A stretch of DNA of 64,000 nt from Pardosa pseudoannulata (GCA_032207245.1 CM063504.1:21985065-22049064), one strand, 5' to 3'. Counted from the first letter of the stretch, positions 31,503 to 45,225 are shown. Translations and numbers: made by a program. Notes: a model not told the origin generated them from the letters alone.

Positions 31503-32844
31503 GGTACTTTTAAGATATGTTTTGTACTTTACTTATTTAGTTATTTTTTTAATGTCATTCTTAAAAGCTTACCTATTTTTCATTTAAAAAAATTATAATA
31601 TTAAATAAGGGTTTTGTTGCAGTAAAACAGGAAAAAAACGAGCTATGCATCACAAATTAGGGGAGTAATGCAATATATTCTTCCATCTTCATAGACTTGC
31701 TTGTTTATTTCCCCTAATGCATTCATAAATATACACACCTTAAAAGAAAGTCTCCAGCCCTTAAAATAACCAGCTCATGCATACGACAAACGAAGCGTAT
31801 CAACTATTACTGTTGACAGTCCATGTTGCATCTTAACCAAGCTGGCACGAAAACGGTGGTCAAATATGTCCGCTGTTCAAGCATCTCCCACTGGCATTGC
31901 GCAAACTGGGTGGAGGCTATTGTCGCTACCGATATCACAATAGAATCGAAATCATACCAAATTGCCCAGCTACCATTGTATGGGATTTGATGTCGATAAA
32001 ACTTAGAGTTGTCGCGTTTTCGGACCACTTTTTGTTTTGTTTCCAAATGTGCCCCAAAATATGAAGTTTCATTACATCCTCAAGTAGGGCGTTACGAGAG
32101 CTGGACACTGTTTTGTTTTCTGTGCAGCACGATTTTTCCTCATATATGAGAGTATTGTCCATTTCTCAGGGATTATCTCTGAGCAGAAAGAAAAAAGAAA
32201 GAGACCGACAGTCGATCATAAAATTCGATGATATCGCTGGTTTCCAAAATAATGCCATTTGTTTTGATGGAAAAACCATAAAACAGACAATGCCATTGTT
32301 TCCTTTTAGTTCCGCATTTTCTTCCAGATGATCGGGATTTTAATAATGGGAAAAAGCTATAATATTTTGAACAGGACAACTCCCATTTTTTTCTGAATAT
32401 CTATAAAATATTTAATAATATTAATTTGAATCAAAATTACAATTATTAAAAAAATATATCTGGCCTAATAATGGAAATTTGAAATCCATCATTCAGTGGA
32501 AGGAAAAACCGACTTTGAACTATTTTATTCATTTCGAAGTTCAGACTAAAGAAAAATTAAAGACTTTTATAATTAATAAAGCTAAAAGCACTGTTAAATT
32601 TAGATATTCATGAAAAATTTCTTGACAAATATGAAAGCCTATTTAATAGCATATTTCGTTTAATAAATGCTCAACAATATCAAGAAGTAGATAACATGTC
32701 CCCCCTCCCCAGAATATAAAATTTTTAGAACCCATTGCTCTGCATATAAAAATTTCAGCTGGAATTATAAAGAAAAGAAAGAGTCAAAGTTATATTTGTC
32801 GAGATCTTTCACAAACCAATTTTTTTTTAATGATATGATAGTAT
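31503..32844. other. Unique-looking DNA with GC-richer centre
   Basis: From about 31790 to 32340 the base composition is more balanced and small frames exist on both strands (31807-32046 and 31935-32162 on the minus strand, 32113-32331 on the plus strand). They overlap one another and have no motif I recognise. It could be a decayed gene or transposon fragment, but I cannot support that. Confidence 0.35.
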
Positions 32845-32848
32845 TTAA

Positions 32849-33092
32849 CACTAAACATACCATATAACGGGTCAAATAACCCATAAGGTTTATGTAAAAA
32901 ATGCAATCGGAAATGAATTAAAAATTCTTATTCTTTGTGTTTGCAATACATAAAAATTGACAATATACAATTTTGTTTAATTATAATAAAGTTTATTTGT
33001 CTATTTCCTTCCAATTTTCACATTTCATACATTTATAATCAGAAAAAATAAAGTCCGGTCAATTGACCGGCTATGGTAGAAATAGGTATGTA
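32849..33092. mobile_element. TTAA-flanked piggyBac-like MITE 1
   Basis: The 244-bp element is flanked by TTAA at 32845-32848 and 33093-33096. The ends are CACTAAACATACC and GGTATGTA, which align as inverted repeats when a small gap is allowed. Near the left end is GGGTCAAATAACCC, and near the right end is the perfect palindrome CCGGTCAATTGACCGG. No coding capacity. Confidence 0.7.
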
Positions 33093-33096
33093 TTAA

Positions 33097-33600
33097 GTTT
33101 TGGTATGATTAGTGATAAGTAAAATTGCAAGCATTTAAAGCTGTAATTTCATGACTAATTAATTACAATTACAAAGTTTTTATGAATATTATATACACAC
33201 ATGTATTGAGTTATTTAAAAGGCACTTTGAAAAAATTACTAGTTCATCGATGAAATATATATTAACATTTCCTAACACATACACACACAAAAAAAAAAAT
33301 GTTACGGTAATGATAAAGTAGTTCATGTACTTAAAAGAGGAAGTAGCCAAAAAAAATCTCAATTTAGTGGAATGTTATCGAAGAAAAATGTTTTATTTAT
33401 GAAGAATAAAAAGAAGTATTGATTTTAGAATCTACTAGTGTAACTAATGGTTGATGTTCTGCTCAGTGAAATTTGTCGAAACGGATAAAATTAGGTTATG
33501 ACCCCGTTTTTTTTTTTAAAGATTCGAAAATTTTGTGTTCTGTGTCTTTTTACTCAGGATGAAAACTCTTATAATGTTTTTATATTACACATTTGCTAAA
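33097..33600. other. AT-rich spacer
   Basis: Nothing recognised. It precedes the long (TA)n tract. Confidence 0.4.
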
Positions 33601-33608
33601 CATTATTA

Positions 33609-35805
<2,197 letters not shown>

Positions 35806-35889
35806 AAAATATTAATTTTTATGTTTTATTTTTCATTCATTATATTAATTGTAGCAAAATATTCAATACTATTGTTTTTGAAAAAGCGT

Positions 35890-35895
35890 AAAAAA
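35890..35895 (-). terminator. Pol III terminator of tRNA pair C
   Basis: On the minus strand TTTTTT follows tRNA-Asp after three bases (GCA). Confidence 0.8.
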
Positions 35896-35898
35896 TGC

Positions 35899-35970
35899 CT
35901 CCCCGGCGGGGAATCGAACCCCGGTCTCCCGCGTGACAGGCGGGGATACTGACCACTATACTACCGAGGA
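35899..35970 (-). tRNA. tRNA-Asp (GTC)
   Basis: Reverse complement is identical over 72 nt to the tRNA-Asp at 2425-2496: acceptor TCCTCGG with CCGGGGA, anticodon GTC, B box GGTTCGATTCC and discriminator G. It lies 10 nt downstream (on the minus strand) of tRNA-Phe, with no run of four T between them, and is followed within three bases by six T. It is the second gene of the pair. Confidence 0.97.
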
Positions 35971-35980
35971 TAAAGGCAGC

Positions 35981-36053
35981 TGCCGAAACCCGGGATCGAA
36001 CCAGGGACCTTTAGATCTTCAGTCTAACGCTCTCCCAACTGAGCTATTTCGGC
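35981..36053 (-). tRNA. tRNA-Phe (GAA)
   Basis: Reverse complement is identical over 73 nt to the tRNA-Phe at 2342-2414, with a full 7-bp acceptor stem GCCGAAA/TTTCGGC, A box, GAA anticodon, B box GGTTCGATCCC and discriminator A. It is the first gene of the minus-strand Phe-Asp pair. The 10-nt spacer reads GCTGCCTTTA on the minus strand, against GCTGTCTTTA in the pair at 2342. Confidence 0.97.
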
Positions 36054-36485
36054 ACATCACGTCGCTTCCCAGCGGCGTTCTGTCACCCACTGCTGAATTT
36101 TTGCGGTGATACTTTGCAATGCAAGAAAGTTATCTAGTTCTATTTCATGATGGTTCCTAGACCTATTGTAAGATGGTAGGACGTTTTGCAACTAAAACAA
36201 GTAATAAAAATCTTCGTTTTTGGAGAAAAGATCCAAAATGTTGCTCTTGAAATAAAAATTCTTTGATAATTTGAGGATACACATACCACTTCAGTATTTT
36301 CTTTTTTAATTCAAAACTTTGCTTCAAGTTTAACATAAACAATTAACATAATTAAAGAAGGTGACATATTTGCATTTTATTGCCACCAACGCCGTTAATT
36401 TTTCCGATTTTTTTAAAAAATAAATCAAATTTTGGAATTTTTAGTATATTTTACTATTTTGTATTCTTCCAGCTGCAGAATCACA

Positions 36486-36853
36486 ATAATCTGATGAGGA
36501 TAAATGACTTCATTAAACGCCCATCAAATTATACACATATTTTACACATTTTATGTTCTTACCCAATCAAGCAGTTATGTAAAAGCGCCATCTCGCGAAG
36601 AGATCGTTTATGTGTATCGCTTTGTAAAAAAGGAGCTACTCCAGTTTTGTATGAGCGTGTGTCAAGGAATAAATTGTGCGAGATTGAGTTTGTTTTGAAT
36701 TGAAGCATTTCTTTTTATTAGTTAAAATTAAGTGTTTACAGTCCGCTGCTTAAAATATGTGATATAAATTCCATAATAACATTTTATTTAAACTTATTTC
36801 ATTTGAATGTGAGATACGATTCTACAATTTTTAATAAAATGGACAATTTTCAG
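36486..36853. other. Spacer with CTCF-like site
   Basis: Contains the plus frame 36380-36703, which begins in the tRNA-flank duplication and has no known motif, so it is not called. A CTCF-like motif lies at 36585-36601. Confidence 0.4.
36585..36601 (-). promoter_or_regulatory. CTCF-like motif
   Basis: On the minus strand, TCTTCGCGAGATGGCGC contains AGATGGCGC, as in the sites at 6827 and 7686. It is the only one of the listed sites on the minus strand. Confidence 0.4.
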
Positions 36854-36880
36854 ATTTTTCAACATAAAATATTTATACAA

Positions 36881-36985
36881 CTAGCTGGTTCGCACCCAGC
36901 CTTCGGTCTTGGTATTAAGGTATTTCGATTAAAGGTTGAAAAACACTATTAGAATTAAAAAGACGTATTAATAGAAATGTTGAAT
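36881..36985 (-). mobile_element. Helitron-like 3' terminus (fragment)
   Basis: On the minus strand GCTGGGTGCGAACCAGC, a hairpin with 5-bp arms, overlaps the terminal CTAG, which is followed by T, as in Helitrons. The left flank (CAGATTTTTCAACATAAAAT up to 36880) is a piece of the 0.4-kb tandem repeat that starts just to the right, so the element seems to sit in the first unit of that array. The 5' end was not found; only about 105 bp can be assigned. Confidence 0.45.
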
Positions 36986-38533
36986 AAATCTCTCAACAAA
37001 AAATATTTATACAATGTTAATTCAACAATGATTAGAATTATATTCACAATTAGTGGTGTACATTATCTCAACAATGATTAGAGCTCAAACACAGCCATAT
37101 GGTGGTTATCGTTAGTTTTAATGTAGGTTATATATCGATTTTTTTTAACTTTTTTATTTTATAGACTCAAGATTGAAATCAAAAAGGGAGGTACTTAAAT
37201 AAATATTACAACTGTCATAATACAAAATTTCAACATTCTACGGTTAATCGATTTTGAGCCATGTGATTTACATGATCAAAACAGATATTTAAAGTTAATA
37301 AGTTCGATTTTCCTGGTACATAAATATAGATGTAAAACGGAACTAGTCAAATATGATTAAGGTATGGTTAAAACGGGGTTTCAGATTTTTCAACATAAAA
37401 TATTTATACAATGCTAATTCAACAATGATTAGAATTATATTCAACAATTAGTGGTGTACATTATCTCAACAATGATTAGAGCTCAAATACAGTCATATGG
37501 TGGTTATCGTTAGTTTTAATGTAGGTTATATATCGATTTTTTTTTTAACTTTTTTATTTTATAGACTCAAGATTGAAATCAAAAAGGGAGATACTTAAAT
37601 AAATATTACAACTGTCATAATACAAAATTTCAACATTCTACGGTTAATCGATTTTGAGTCAAGCGAGATACATGGTCAAAACAGATATTTAAAGTTAATA
37701 CGTTCAATTTTCCTGGTACATACATATAGATGTAAAACGGAGCTAGTCAAATATGATTAAGGTATGGTTACAACGGGGTTTCAATTTTTTCAACAAAAAA
37801 TATTTATACAATGTTAGTTCATCAATGCTTATAATTATATTCAACAATTAGTGGTGTACATTATCTCAACAATAATTAGAGCTCAAGTACAGCCATATGG
37901 GGGTTACTGTTAGTTTTAAAGTTGGTTATATATTGATTTTTTTTAAAACCTTAATTTTATAGAGTGAAGATTTAAATCAAAAAGGAGGTACATAACTAAA
38001 TCTTACAACTGTCATAATACAAAATCTCAACATTCTAAGGTTAATCGATTCTGGGCCATGTGATTTACATGGTCAAAACAGATATTTAAAGTTAATATGT
38101 TCAATTTTCCTGGTACATACATATAGATGTAAAACGGAACTAGTCAAATATGATTAAGGTATGGTTAATACGAAGTTTCAGATTTTTCAAAAAAAAAAAA
38201 AAAAATTATACAATGTTAATTAACAATAATTAGAATTATATTCAACAATTAGTGGTGTACACTATCTCAACAATGATTAGAGCTCAAGTACAGCCATGTG
38301 GTGGTTACTGTTCATTTTAATGTTGGTTATATATTGATTTTTTTAAACTTTTTTATTTTATAGACTCAAGATTGAAATCAAAATGGGAGGTACTTAATTA
38401 GATATTACTACTGTCATAATACAAAATTTCAATATTCAACATTCTATTGAGCCATGTGATTTACATGGTCAAAACAGATATTTAAAGTTAATACGTTCAA
38501 TTTTCCTGGTACATACATATAGATGAAAAACGG
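36986..38533. repeat. Tandem array, about 395-bp unit, four copies
   Basis: Unit starts near 36986, 37384, 37781 and 38176 are marked by TCAACAWAAAATATTTATAC. All units share TTAGTGGTGTACAYTATCTC, TTAGAGCTCAA, TATAGACTCAAGATTGAAAT, AACAGATATTTAAAGTTAAT and TTTTCCTGGTACATA. The last unit has lost part of its middle and its end. A 25-bp piece of the unit also lies at 36854-36880. Noncoding. Confidence 0.92.
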
Positions 38534-38630
38534 TTATGTTGTTAATTTTATGTAAGAGATTAAGGACAAATTTATGGGTTTTCCTTAATATTTCAATAAT
38601 TTCAAAAAATTTATCGAGGACCCTCTAGAG

Positions 38631-39275
38631 CAGGGGTAGTCAACGCGGCGCCCGCAGGCGCCATGGCGCCCCCGATCGATTTTTAATGCGCCCTCGCTGG
38701 ACTAATGTAAATGTATGATAGCCAGAGCGATTTACTTACTCTTGTCAAACGGCGATATAGTAGTCAGTTGAGTTTAGGATTGTGCATAGATGAGCAGTTT
38801 GATAACCTTGAGCGTATCTAATAATGCTCACGTATTTTTTGTTAGTGTGTGATCGTATTTCGAATAGACCACACGTAGACTGTGCATTTAAAACTACCAA
38901 GTAATCCGAAATAATTATTTTCTTTCAAAACCTTTCATTACAGCATACAATTGCGAGTCTTTGTTCTCAAATATGAAATATATTTGAAATCAAAATACCG
39001 AACAAAGCTTAATGACTCACATTTAGATAAATGTTTACGGACCGGGAACTCTAAATATATCCCCAATTATAAGAAATTAGCTGAAAATATGGACACCCAA
39101 GTTTCACACTGAATTATATGTATCATTATGTATGACACCAACAAAATAAAGTTATAAAAAATCTGTTTTTTTTTAATGCCTATTTATACCTGTTGATTAT
39201 CTGTAAAATATGCGCCCTCGATGATTTTCAAATTTAGTATTGCGTCCTTAAAGACAAACAGGTTGCCGACCCCTG
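38631..39275. mobile_element. hAT non-autonomous element 3
   Basis: Left end CAGGGGTAGTCAACGCGGC and right end GTTGCCGACCCCTG are inverted hAT-type ends. The flanking octamers CTCTAGAG (38623-38630) and TTCTAGAG (39276-39283) match at 7 of 8. The subterminal GGCGCCCGCAGGCGCC and the right-side GCGCCCTCGATG are characteristic GC-rich ends. The 645 bp carry no transposase frame. Confidence 0.92.
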
Positions 39276-39283
39276 TTCTAGAG

Positions 39284-39665
39284 GATCGTTACAGTAACCT
39301 AGGGTTCCACGGAATACACTTTGAGAAACCCTAGTGTAAATTCATTAATATTACAGAATGCTCATAGAAGGTTATAAGTATTCTCCCTCAGCCAAACCAT
39401 CTGAATTAGAATTTCAACTGGATATAGAAAACCTATCATGCATGGAAAAACGGAATGGAAATCTTCATTAATATGAAAGCTCAAAAAATTACAAAATAAA
39501 AATAAGATTCTTGAGTTATATGAAGCAGCTAACATAGTATTACAAGACTGATATGAATTATATCATATTTTTGATATCAGAAATTAGACATTTTAATCTT
39601 AATTGAGCAGAGCTCTTCAAGTATTAAATTTTACTTTTAATCTCAGAGTACTTCAGTCATCTTTA
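39284..39665. other. Unique-looking spacer
   Basis: Nothing recognised between the hAT element and the next TTAA element. Confidence 0.4.
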
Positions 39666-39669
39666 TTAA

Positions 39670-40170
39670 CACATCGTATGCGGGGCACATACTAGTACGT
39701 TTTATGACAATTGATACTTGAGCGAGGGGCACGTACTAGTGCGGGTTAGTGTAACATCATGGTTTGCTTGTGGATACACAAAATAACAGTATATACAGGA
39801 AAACGAAGCCGAATGTTCTTGTCTACTACATAGATTCTGGAAAAATTTAGACAAATAAAAACTAATTTTTACATCTGTTGATGCGGAACCACAGAACGGG
39901 AAGGTTGATTAAAAAAATCAATTTAGATTTAAAATTATCTTTTTATTTATCCTTCCAAAAATGATATTATATATATGTATATTTATATATTTGTATTTAT
40001 ATATATGTTTGCTTATTTGTCTATTTATATATTTGTTTATATATTTCAATATAAAATACGAAAAGTTGGTTAAAAAATTAAATAATTTTCGACCTATTAA
40101 GATTTAACTGATTAACTAAATTTACGCTCCCGGTACAATTTCGCTGCGAAATGTACCCGCACACAATGTG
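39670..40170. mobile_element. TTAA-flanked piggyBac-like MITE 2
   Basis: A 501-bp element between TTAA 39666-39669 and TTAA 40171-40174. Left end CACATCGTATGCGGG and right end CCCGCACACAATGTG are inverted repeats matching at 13 of 15. Subterminal features are two GGGGCACRTACTAGTRCG blocks on the left (39683 and 39726) and the palindrome TTTCGCTGCGAAA on the right. No coding frame. Confidence 0.88.
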
Positions 40171-40174
40171 TTAA

Positions 40175-40870
40175 GGTCGGAAATTTCAAGGCAAAGAATC
40201 ACTGTTTCATTATCAGCTGATGGAGGACATTACTCAAAGAAAACCCTGTATTCGTCGTATGTGAAATGCACATGTATTTCACATACATGACGTTCAACTT
40301 CCTTAATTCATTCCATCCATAACCACGTAGGTACTATTAATACTGTAAGGGGAGGGAGGTAATTAAGAGAAATTCTAAACGATAACTGTTGTTGACCTCC
40401 ATAAATTTGCTCAACACCCCATTAGTCTTACACCAGAATACGAGCACATTGCGACCTACATGTCGATAAAATATCGATGCGTCGATATTAATCGAATGTT
40501 CGGGTGAGCATGCTCAGCCATCATAATCGTATCATTAGTTCAGAACAGGAAAAGAGGCAGGTTATAATTATGTGTTCGACGTCCCCTACGAGGCCCCCCT
40601 TAAAAATTACCAGCCCTCTACAACAACTCTAGGTTTTCCCAAGGGCTTTGACAGGGGCACTTACCTGAAGGATGTGGTTAGAATACTGGAAATAATTTTT
40701 CCACCTTTAGCGTTGTGCTGCGGCAGACAAGTTCTTTATTAGAGCTCATTTAATGTTCGGTTCTCAGTGAACTTTGGGAGTTGCAGAGTCTCTTAGAGCT
40801 ACGGAGTGACAGTTAATTCGTAGGATTTGACTTTAAAATCGTATTCAATAGACAGAACTTTAAGGAAGTT
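40175..40870. other. Possible conserved noncoding element
   Basis: A complex, more balanced stretch without repeats or frames. It contains homeodomain-type TAATTA words (GGTAATTAAGAG near 40358) and a cluster of ATCGAT-type words (near 40465-40496). Function is inferred from composition only. Confidence 0.28.
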
Positions 40871-41700
40871 ACGATAAATTTAAGCACGCCTCTCCTATGG
40901 TGTGCTTACGCTTCGGAATAATTTTTAAAGACTCGTGACACGTACGAATTAAGTCTAGATAAATGCTGTGGTATATAAAGTTAGCTATTGGAATTTTTCC
41001 TGATACTGTCATAATCTTTTTTGTCTGGTACTAATAGATATCACTCTATATATTCCGTAATAAATAAAATTGTAATGACTTACTTTTTTATTCGAATCAT
41101 GTACCAGGTATAATTATCATTGATTTACAGACTTCCAACTTTTATATTCAGATGTCCTTTAAAAAAGTCAAAAATATTTTTATCGAGATATTATCAGCAT
41201 ACATGAAAATATAAATGAGTATAAATATCTTTTTTTCTGCCCCATCTCTTTTCTAGAGCGATAGCTTGACTGAGAGCTTGGGTAGATAACCCAAGTAGAA
41301 GAATGATTGTTTCTAGAATTAGAGCCCAAAATCTGTTGTTTGTAGCCGCATTGTATCGCATAGATGTTTCTTGCTACCTGAAATAATTTACTAGGCTTAA
41401 TAGGAGCACTATGGACAATAGTTTTCCTGTTAGAGGAATTACAAGACCGATACTTGTGGTTTAGCGTGATTAACAGGACTCTTATGAAGTGGATTCCTGT
41501 CTAATGACTCAAGCACAGCCCAGGAGTTAATATTTTTCTTTCATTTTCAATCTTTTCAAGTATACAGTTACCATACTACAAAATTATAGAAGCTATACAT
41601 GTCTTAAACTCAGTTTTTATTATGGGAATAACTGATAGCCTTCTTGGCAATAGGGTGCTAATACGTGACCTTTAGCTATGTTAGCCTGTTGCTCATAAAA
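40871..41700. other. Unique-looking DNA
   Basis: No feature recognised. Confidence 0.4.
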
Positions 41701-43120
41701 CTGAAAAGGAAAACTAACAAACCTCTTAACTATAGTGCCATTAATAATGCTTTCCATTGCTCCTCTTTACCAAAAATTAAAAATTCACAGTGAAGCTTTT
41801 TACATGATATTGTTTCTCATTGTATCATAAATCTATTTAGATGGATTTCCAATTCTAATGTAAATTCAGTAAACTGGTCTGGTCTGGTTTGAAGCGCTAC
41901 GGTCTACAATTTTGCTATACGGTGGCTAATGATACCAATGTCTACTACTTAAAGCCTGTTCCGAACGAATACAAGTATATATGCCAGCAGTGAGATTCAA
42001 ATCGACGGGCTTCAGTTCCGAAGAGTAGCACTCTACCATTTGACTATCATCCTGCAAGAGTTCTAAATTTGAGTAATTGTTTTTCATCATTAACTATGCC
42101 AAGTACAATTAATGTACTGTACTTTTCACTTAACTTGTTATTATTGAACTTATTAATATATTTATTGTGTACCCTTCACCGAACTCGTGAACCTTATTTT
42201 TGTTATACCTAAAATTAATTAATGTTAGTATCCCAGTCCTCATTATCGTGTTGCAATATTTGTTAATTCTCATGTCCATGTAATATAGTATTACTGGCTT
42301 AGAGGGCTTGGCCTAGGAGAGTCAGTAAGCTCCAGTGCGATGTCCAGTGCGATGCAAGAGTTCAGTAAACTGTCCTTGTACGATAAGTACTTCTTAAAGG
42401 CATTTTATTAATTCTAAAATAAATCCCATTAAGAAATCAGATTCATAAATTTCCCTACTAGTGAAAATTAATTCTATGTTAGATGTACCTAATTCTTCCA
42501 TTCTATCTCTTGCAAAGAGTTAACTTCAAATTTCATTGTGAGACAATTTACTAACATTGTTTTCCAATGTACTTTACAGTTATTTAGAGGAATCAGCAAA
42601 ATATCAATGTTCTCTCATGAACCTTCAAAATACTTCTAACGTGTTTGTTATTCACCTTGAAATGAATCCCACTAAGTGCATAAATTCTTAATTATTAAGT
42701 AATTAATTCTCTTCTTGTGCACATCATTTCTAACTTAACTGTACTGAGCGCATCCTTCTTCTCTATAGTAAAAATAAAAAATTCAAATTGCACTGTGAGT
42801 CTCTTTATATGGTACTGTTTCTCAGAGTACCATATAATTATTTCAATTCTCTTTTCCTAGGTGGATTCAGTAAAAATGAATGTCCCCCAAGTTAAATAGG
42901 TTTATTATTTCTATTAAAATGAATCCCATTAAGAAATCAAATTCGTCAATTTGTCTTTTAGAGCAAATTAATTCTATTGGAACAACACTTCTTCTGTTTG
43001 GAAAAACTAAAAATTCAGACTTCCCTGTGAGGCTGTTTACGTGATATTGTTTTTCGGTGTAAACGTATTTAGAGGGATTCCCACTTCTTATGTTGTTCCA
43101 GAAATGAGAAATGACTGTCC
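41701..43120. repeat. Decayed tandem repeat, about 250-bp period
   Basis: AATGAATCCCATTAAGAAAT, AATTAATTCTAT, AAAAATTCA, CWGTGARGCTKTTTAC and GATATTGTTTYTC recur near 41750-41870, 42400-42620, 42660-42870 and 42915-43080. A SINE S1 copy lies within it. Confidence 0.65.
41875..42055 (-). mobile_element. tRNA-derived SINE S1
   Basis: The minus strand has the tRNA-like head (A-box region, then a degenerate B box GATTTGAATCTC), the body GTTCGGAACAGGC and GTATCATTAGCCACCGTATA, and a tail of repeated GACC/ACCA. It aligns over its full length with the copy at 22472-22645 but is more diverged. No clear target duplication was read. Confidence 0.75.
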
Positions 43121-43169
43121 CCGCATGATCCTTCTCACAGGAAACCGTCTTAGATAAGGCACCTTAAAA

Positions 43170-43520
43170 TATTGCAACACCTAATATCCGCATAAATCGG
43201 GCATGACAGACGCAACGGGAAATGTTACAAACAGAAATCATAGGGGGGTGCCAAACTGTCAACTTCATTCTACTTCACCCATCCACTCGGAGACTACTGT
43301 TAAACGCGTGCGCCGAAGTCCTCTCCAAAGGTCTCACATCGGGGGTCAGTCGGGTCAGGGATAGATTTTCCCCCCTTCTTTCCCTCCCCAGTATTTTCTC
43401 TGCTTCCGCCAGCTGCTTCCGTTCTTGCGACTAGTTTCCTGACTTGTTAAGAGGGGGCGCTGAAGTACGGTAGTGTTTTGCACTTGCCGTGCAACGTGCC
43501 TCCAGAACAACCACTGGAGT
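43170..43520. other. GC-richer island with CTCF-like site
   Basis: Rich in C-runs and CpG (AACGCGTGCGCCGAAGTCC near 43303; CTTTCCCTCCCC near 43378). The plus frame at 43222-43434 (70 codons) has no known motif. It could be a regulatory element. Confidence 0.3.
43449..43463 (+). promoter_or_regulatory. CTCF-like motif
   Basis: AAGAGGGGGCGCTGA fits the AGGGGGCGC core of CTCF sites. It lies in a GC-richer island and not in a recognised repeat. Confidence 0.4.
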
Positions 43521-44510
43521 TATCAGGTGAATGCAATAGATAAATTAAAAAGGGGGGGGGGAATTGAAGGTATGTCAGGTTATTAAGACAACCCCTCGAA
43601 GAAGTTTTTAAACCTTTGCCTTTTCGTGGAAAAATTACAGATCAAATTCTACAAAGAGTCGATTGTGCCCGTTTTTAACACAGTCGCTCAATTTAGTTGT
43701 TTTAATATTTCTAAACTTATTATACATCTTCATCTTCGGCCCGTCACAGTTATGGACTGTTTAATATTTCATGTAGAGCCTACAATAGTTATACCATTTT
43801 TAAACATCAATCAGAAGCTCCATCTTTGGCTGTTTTACAAATCTTCTTCTCTGCAGTTCTTTTGCTTTGTTAACCTCTCCAGTAAATTGATTAATAACAC
43901 ATAACTTTCATTTCTATCTTACTAAGACTTCAGAAATATTACCATCAAGAGAATAGAATTTGGTTCCATACAACCTCTAACCCAGAGTTGGGGTTCTTTT
44001 TTATCATTAGAGGCCAGGTTTAATTTTGGCAACGATGAAGAACAAATTATTATGCATATAGCATATCTTTTGTGGAGATATTAAAGTTTCTGTTTAGTTT
44101 TATCAATTTATTGCATTGTATAGAAGAAAAATTAAGTCATTTATTTATTATTTAACACAGAAAGTTGCAACATGAAATATTTTTGTATTCACGTTAGGGT
44201 AATAACTTTCTATAACAATCTTTGGTAATTTAATTTAATAAATAGCAACTTATTTAAACACAACTTCAAATAAAAATAATGCACAAGAAATATTTTAAAA
44301 TTTATTACATTATAATAATATAAGAAAAATGATTATATTAAGTTGCATAAAACTGACATGACAATGATACAATTTTATTGATTTTCAAATTTCCGTATTC
44401 TATGAAATATATCGCACGGGCATGGACCCAAGATGCCCGTATGATAGTCAGATTCTATTTTATCGCTCGCAACCAGTGCTAACCATTAAATAAGAAAGGT
44501 CAAAGTATAA
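43521..44510. other. Unique-looking AT-rich DNA
   Basis: The plus frame at 43626-43904 (92 codons) has no recognised motif or neighbour that supports it. Confidence 0.4.
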
Positions 44511-44563
44511 ATGGTTGGTTTAAAGTATTATGGTATACTTCTTTTGCTACACGAGGGAAAATA
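44511..44563 (-). mobile_element. SINE S1 3' fragment
   Basis: TGGTTGGTTTAAAGTATTAT and TTTTGCTACACGAGGG match the 3' end of S1 (GTAGCAAAA and the ACCA-type tail on the minus strand). The rest of the element is absent. Confidence 0.6.
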
Positions 44564-44947
44564 ATAAATATTCGAGATGATTAAAGAAACCAAAAAGCAA
44601 TTTTGAAGCTAAATAAGCTTCTTTCTCAGTACAAGGAAGCATGAAACTCTCTAATAAAAACGCGAAGAGCATTTCTAAACAGTTTACTTTTTATAATTTT
44701 TCCCTCTTCACTTTTATAAACTGTTTAGGACTAATTTGGAACGCTACATTTAATATACATTCAGAATTCAACATAATAATGAGATGTTTTGCACACTTTT
44801 ATTTAACTCGCACTTTATGACTGTCAAGGTCTAAATCATGTGATAAATTTTTCGCAAATTTCCCGATCTCCAATTGAACTGTAATTTTTCATATTAATGT
44901 ATCTCCGATGGCAATATATAAATCAGTTATAAAAGTATATCATTATA

Positions 44948-45225
44948 AATAAAGCCATTCATGTAGACATTGACTTTCGAATTATTGTAATCCCATTTCA
45001 CCAACCTTCCACATCAATGGTGGTGGCTTATTTCTATTAATAAAGCCATTCATGTTAGTAAACATCGATTTTCGAACTATTGTAATCCCATTTCTCCAAC
45101 CTTCCACATCAATGGTGGTGGCTTGTTTCTATTAATAAAGCCATTCATGTTAGTAAACATCGATTTTCGAACTATTGTAATCCCATTTCTCCAACCTTCC
45201 ACATCAATGGTGGCATTCTTTTAAT
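44948..45225. repeat. Tandem repeat, about 93-bp unit, three copies
   Basis: ATAAAGCCATTCATG occurs at 44948, 45040 and 45135, and TTCCACATCAATGGTGG occurs in each unit. The second and third units are almost identical, while the first is slightly diverged. Confidence 0.95.

Larger units (their letters stand above)
35806..36485. repeat. Segmental duplication around tRNA pair (copy C)
   Basis: Similar to 59578-60335 well beyond the tRNAs. The side 3' of Asp shares TTTTATTTTTCATTCATTAT and AAAAAGCGTAAAAAATGCC. The side 5' of Phe shares AGCGGCGTTCTGTCACCCAC, then TTCTTTKATAA-TGAGG, CACATACCACTT-like and AATTAAAGAARGTGAC. The copies differ by many substitutions and small indels outside the tRNAs, while the tRNAs are identical. 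Confidence 0.88.

Noticed and set aside
31807..32162. Overlapping minus-strand frames in a GC-richer stretch, considered as a decayed transposase or exon
   Set aside because: No conserved motif such as a DDE triad context could be identified, and no splice-site or repeat evidence supports a gene.
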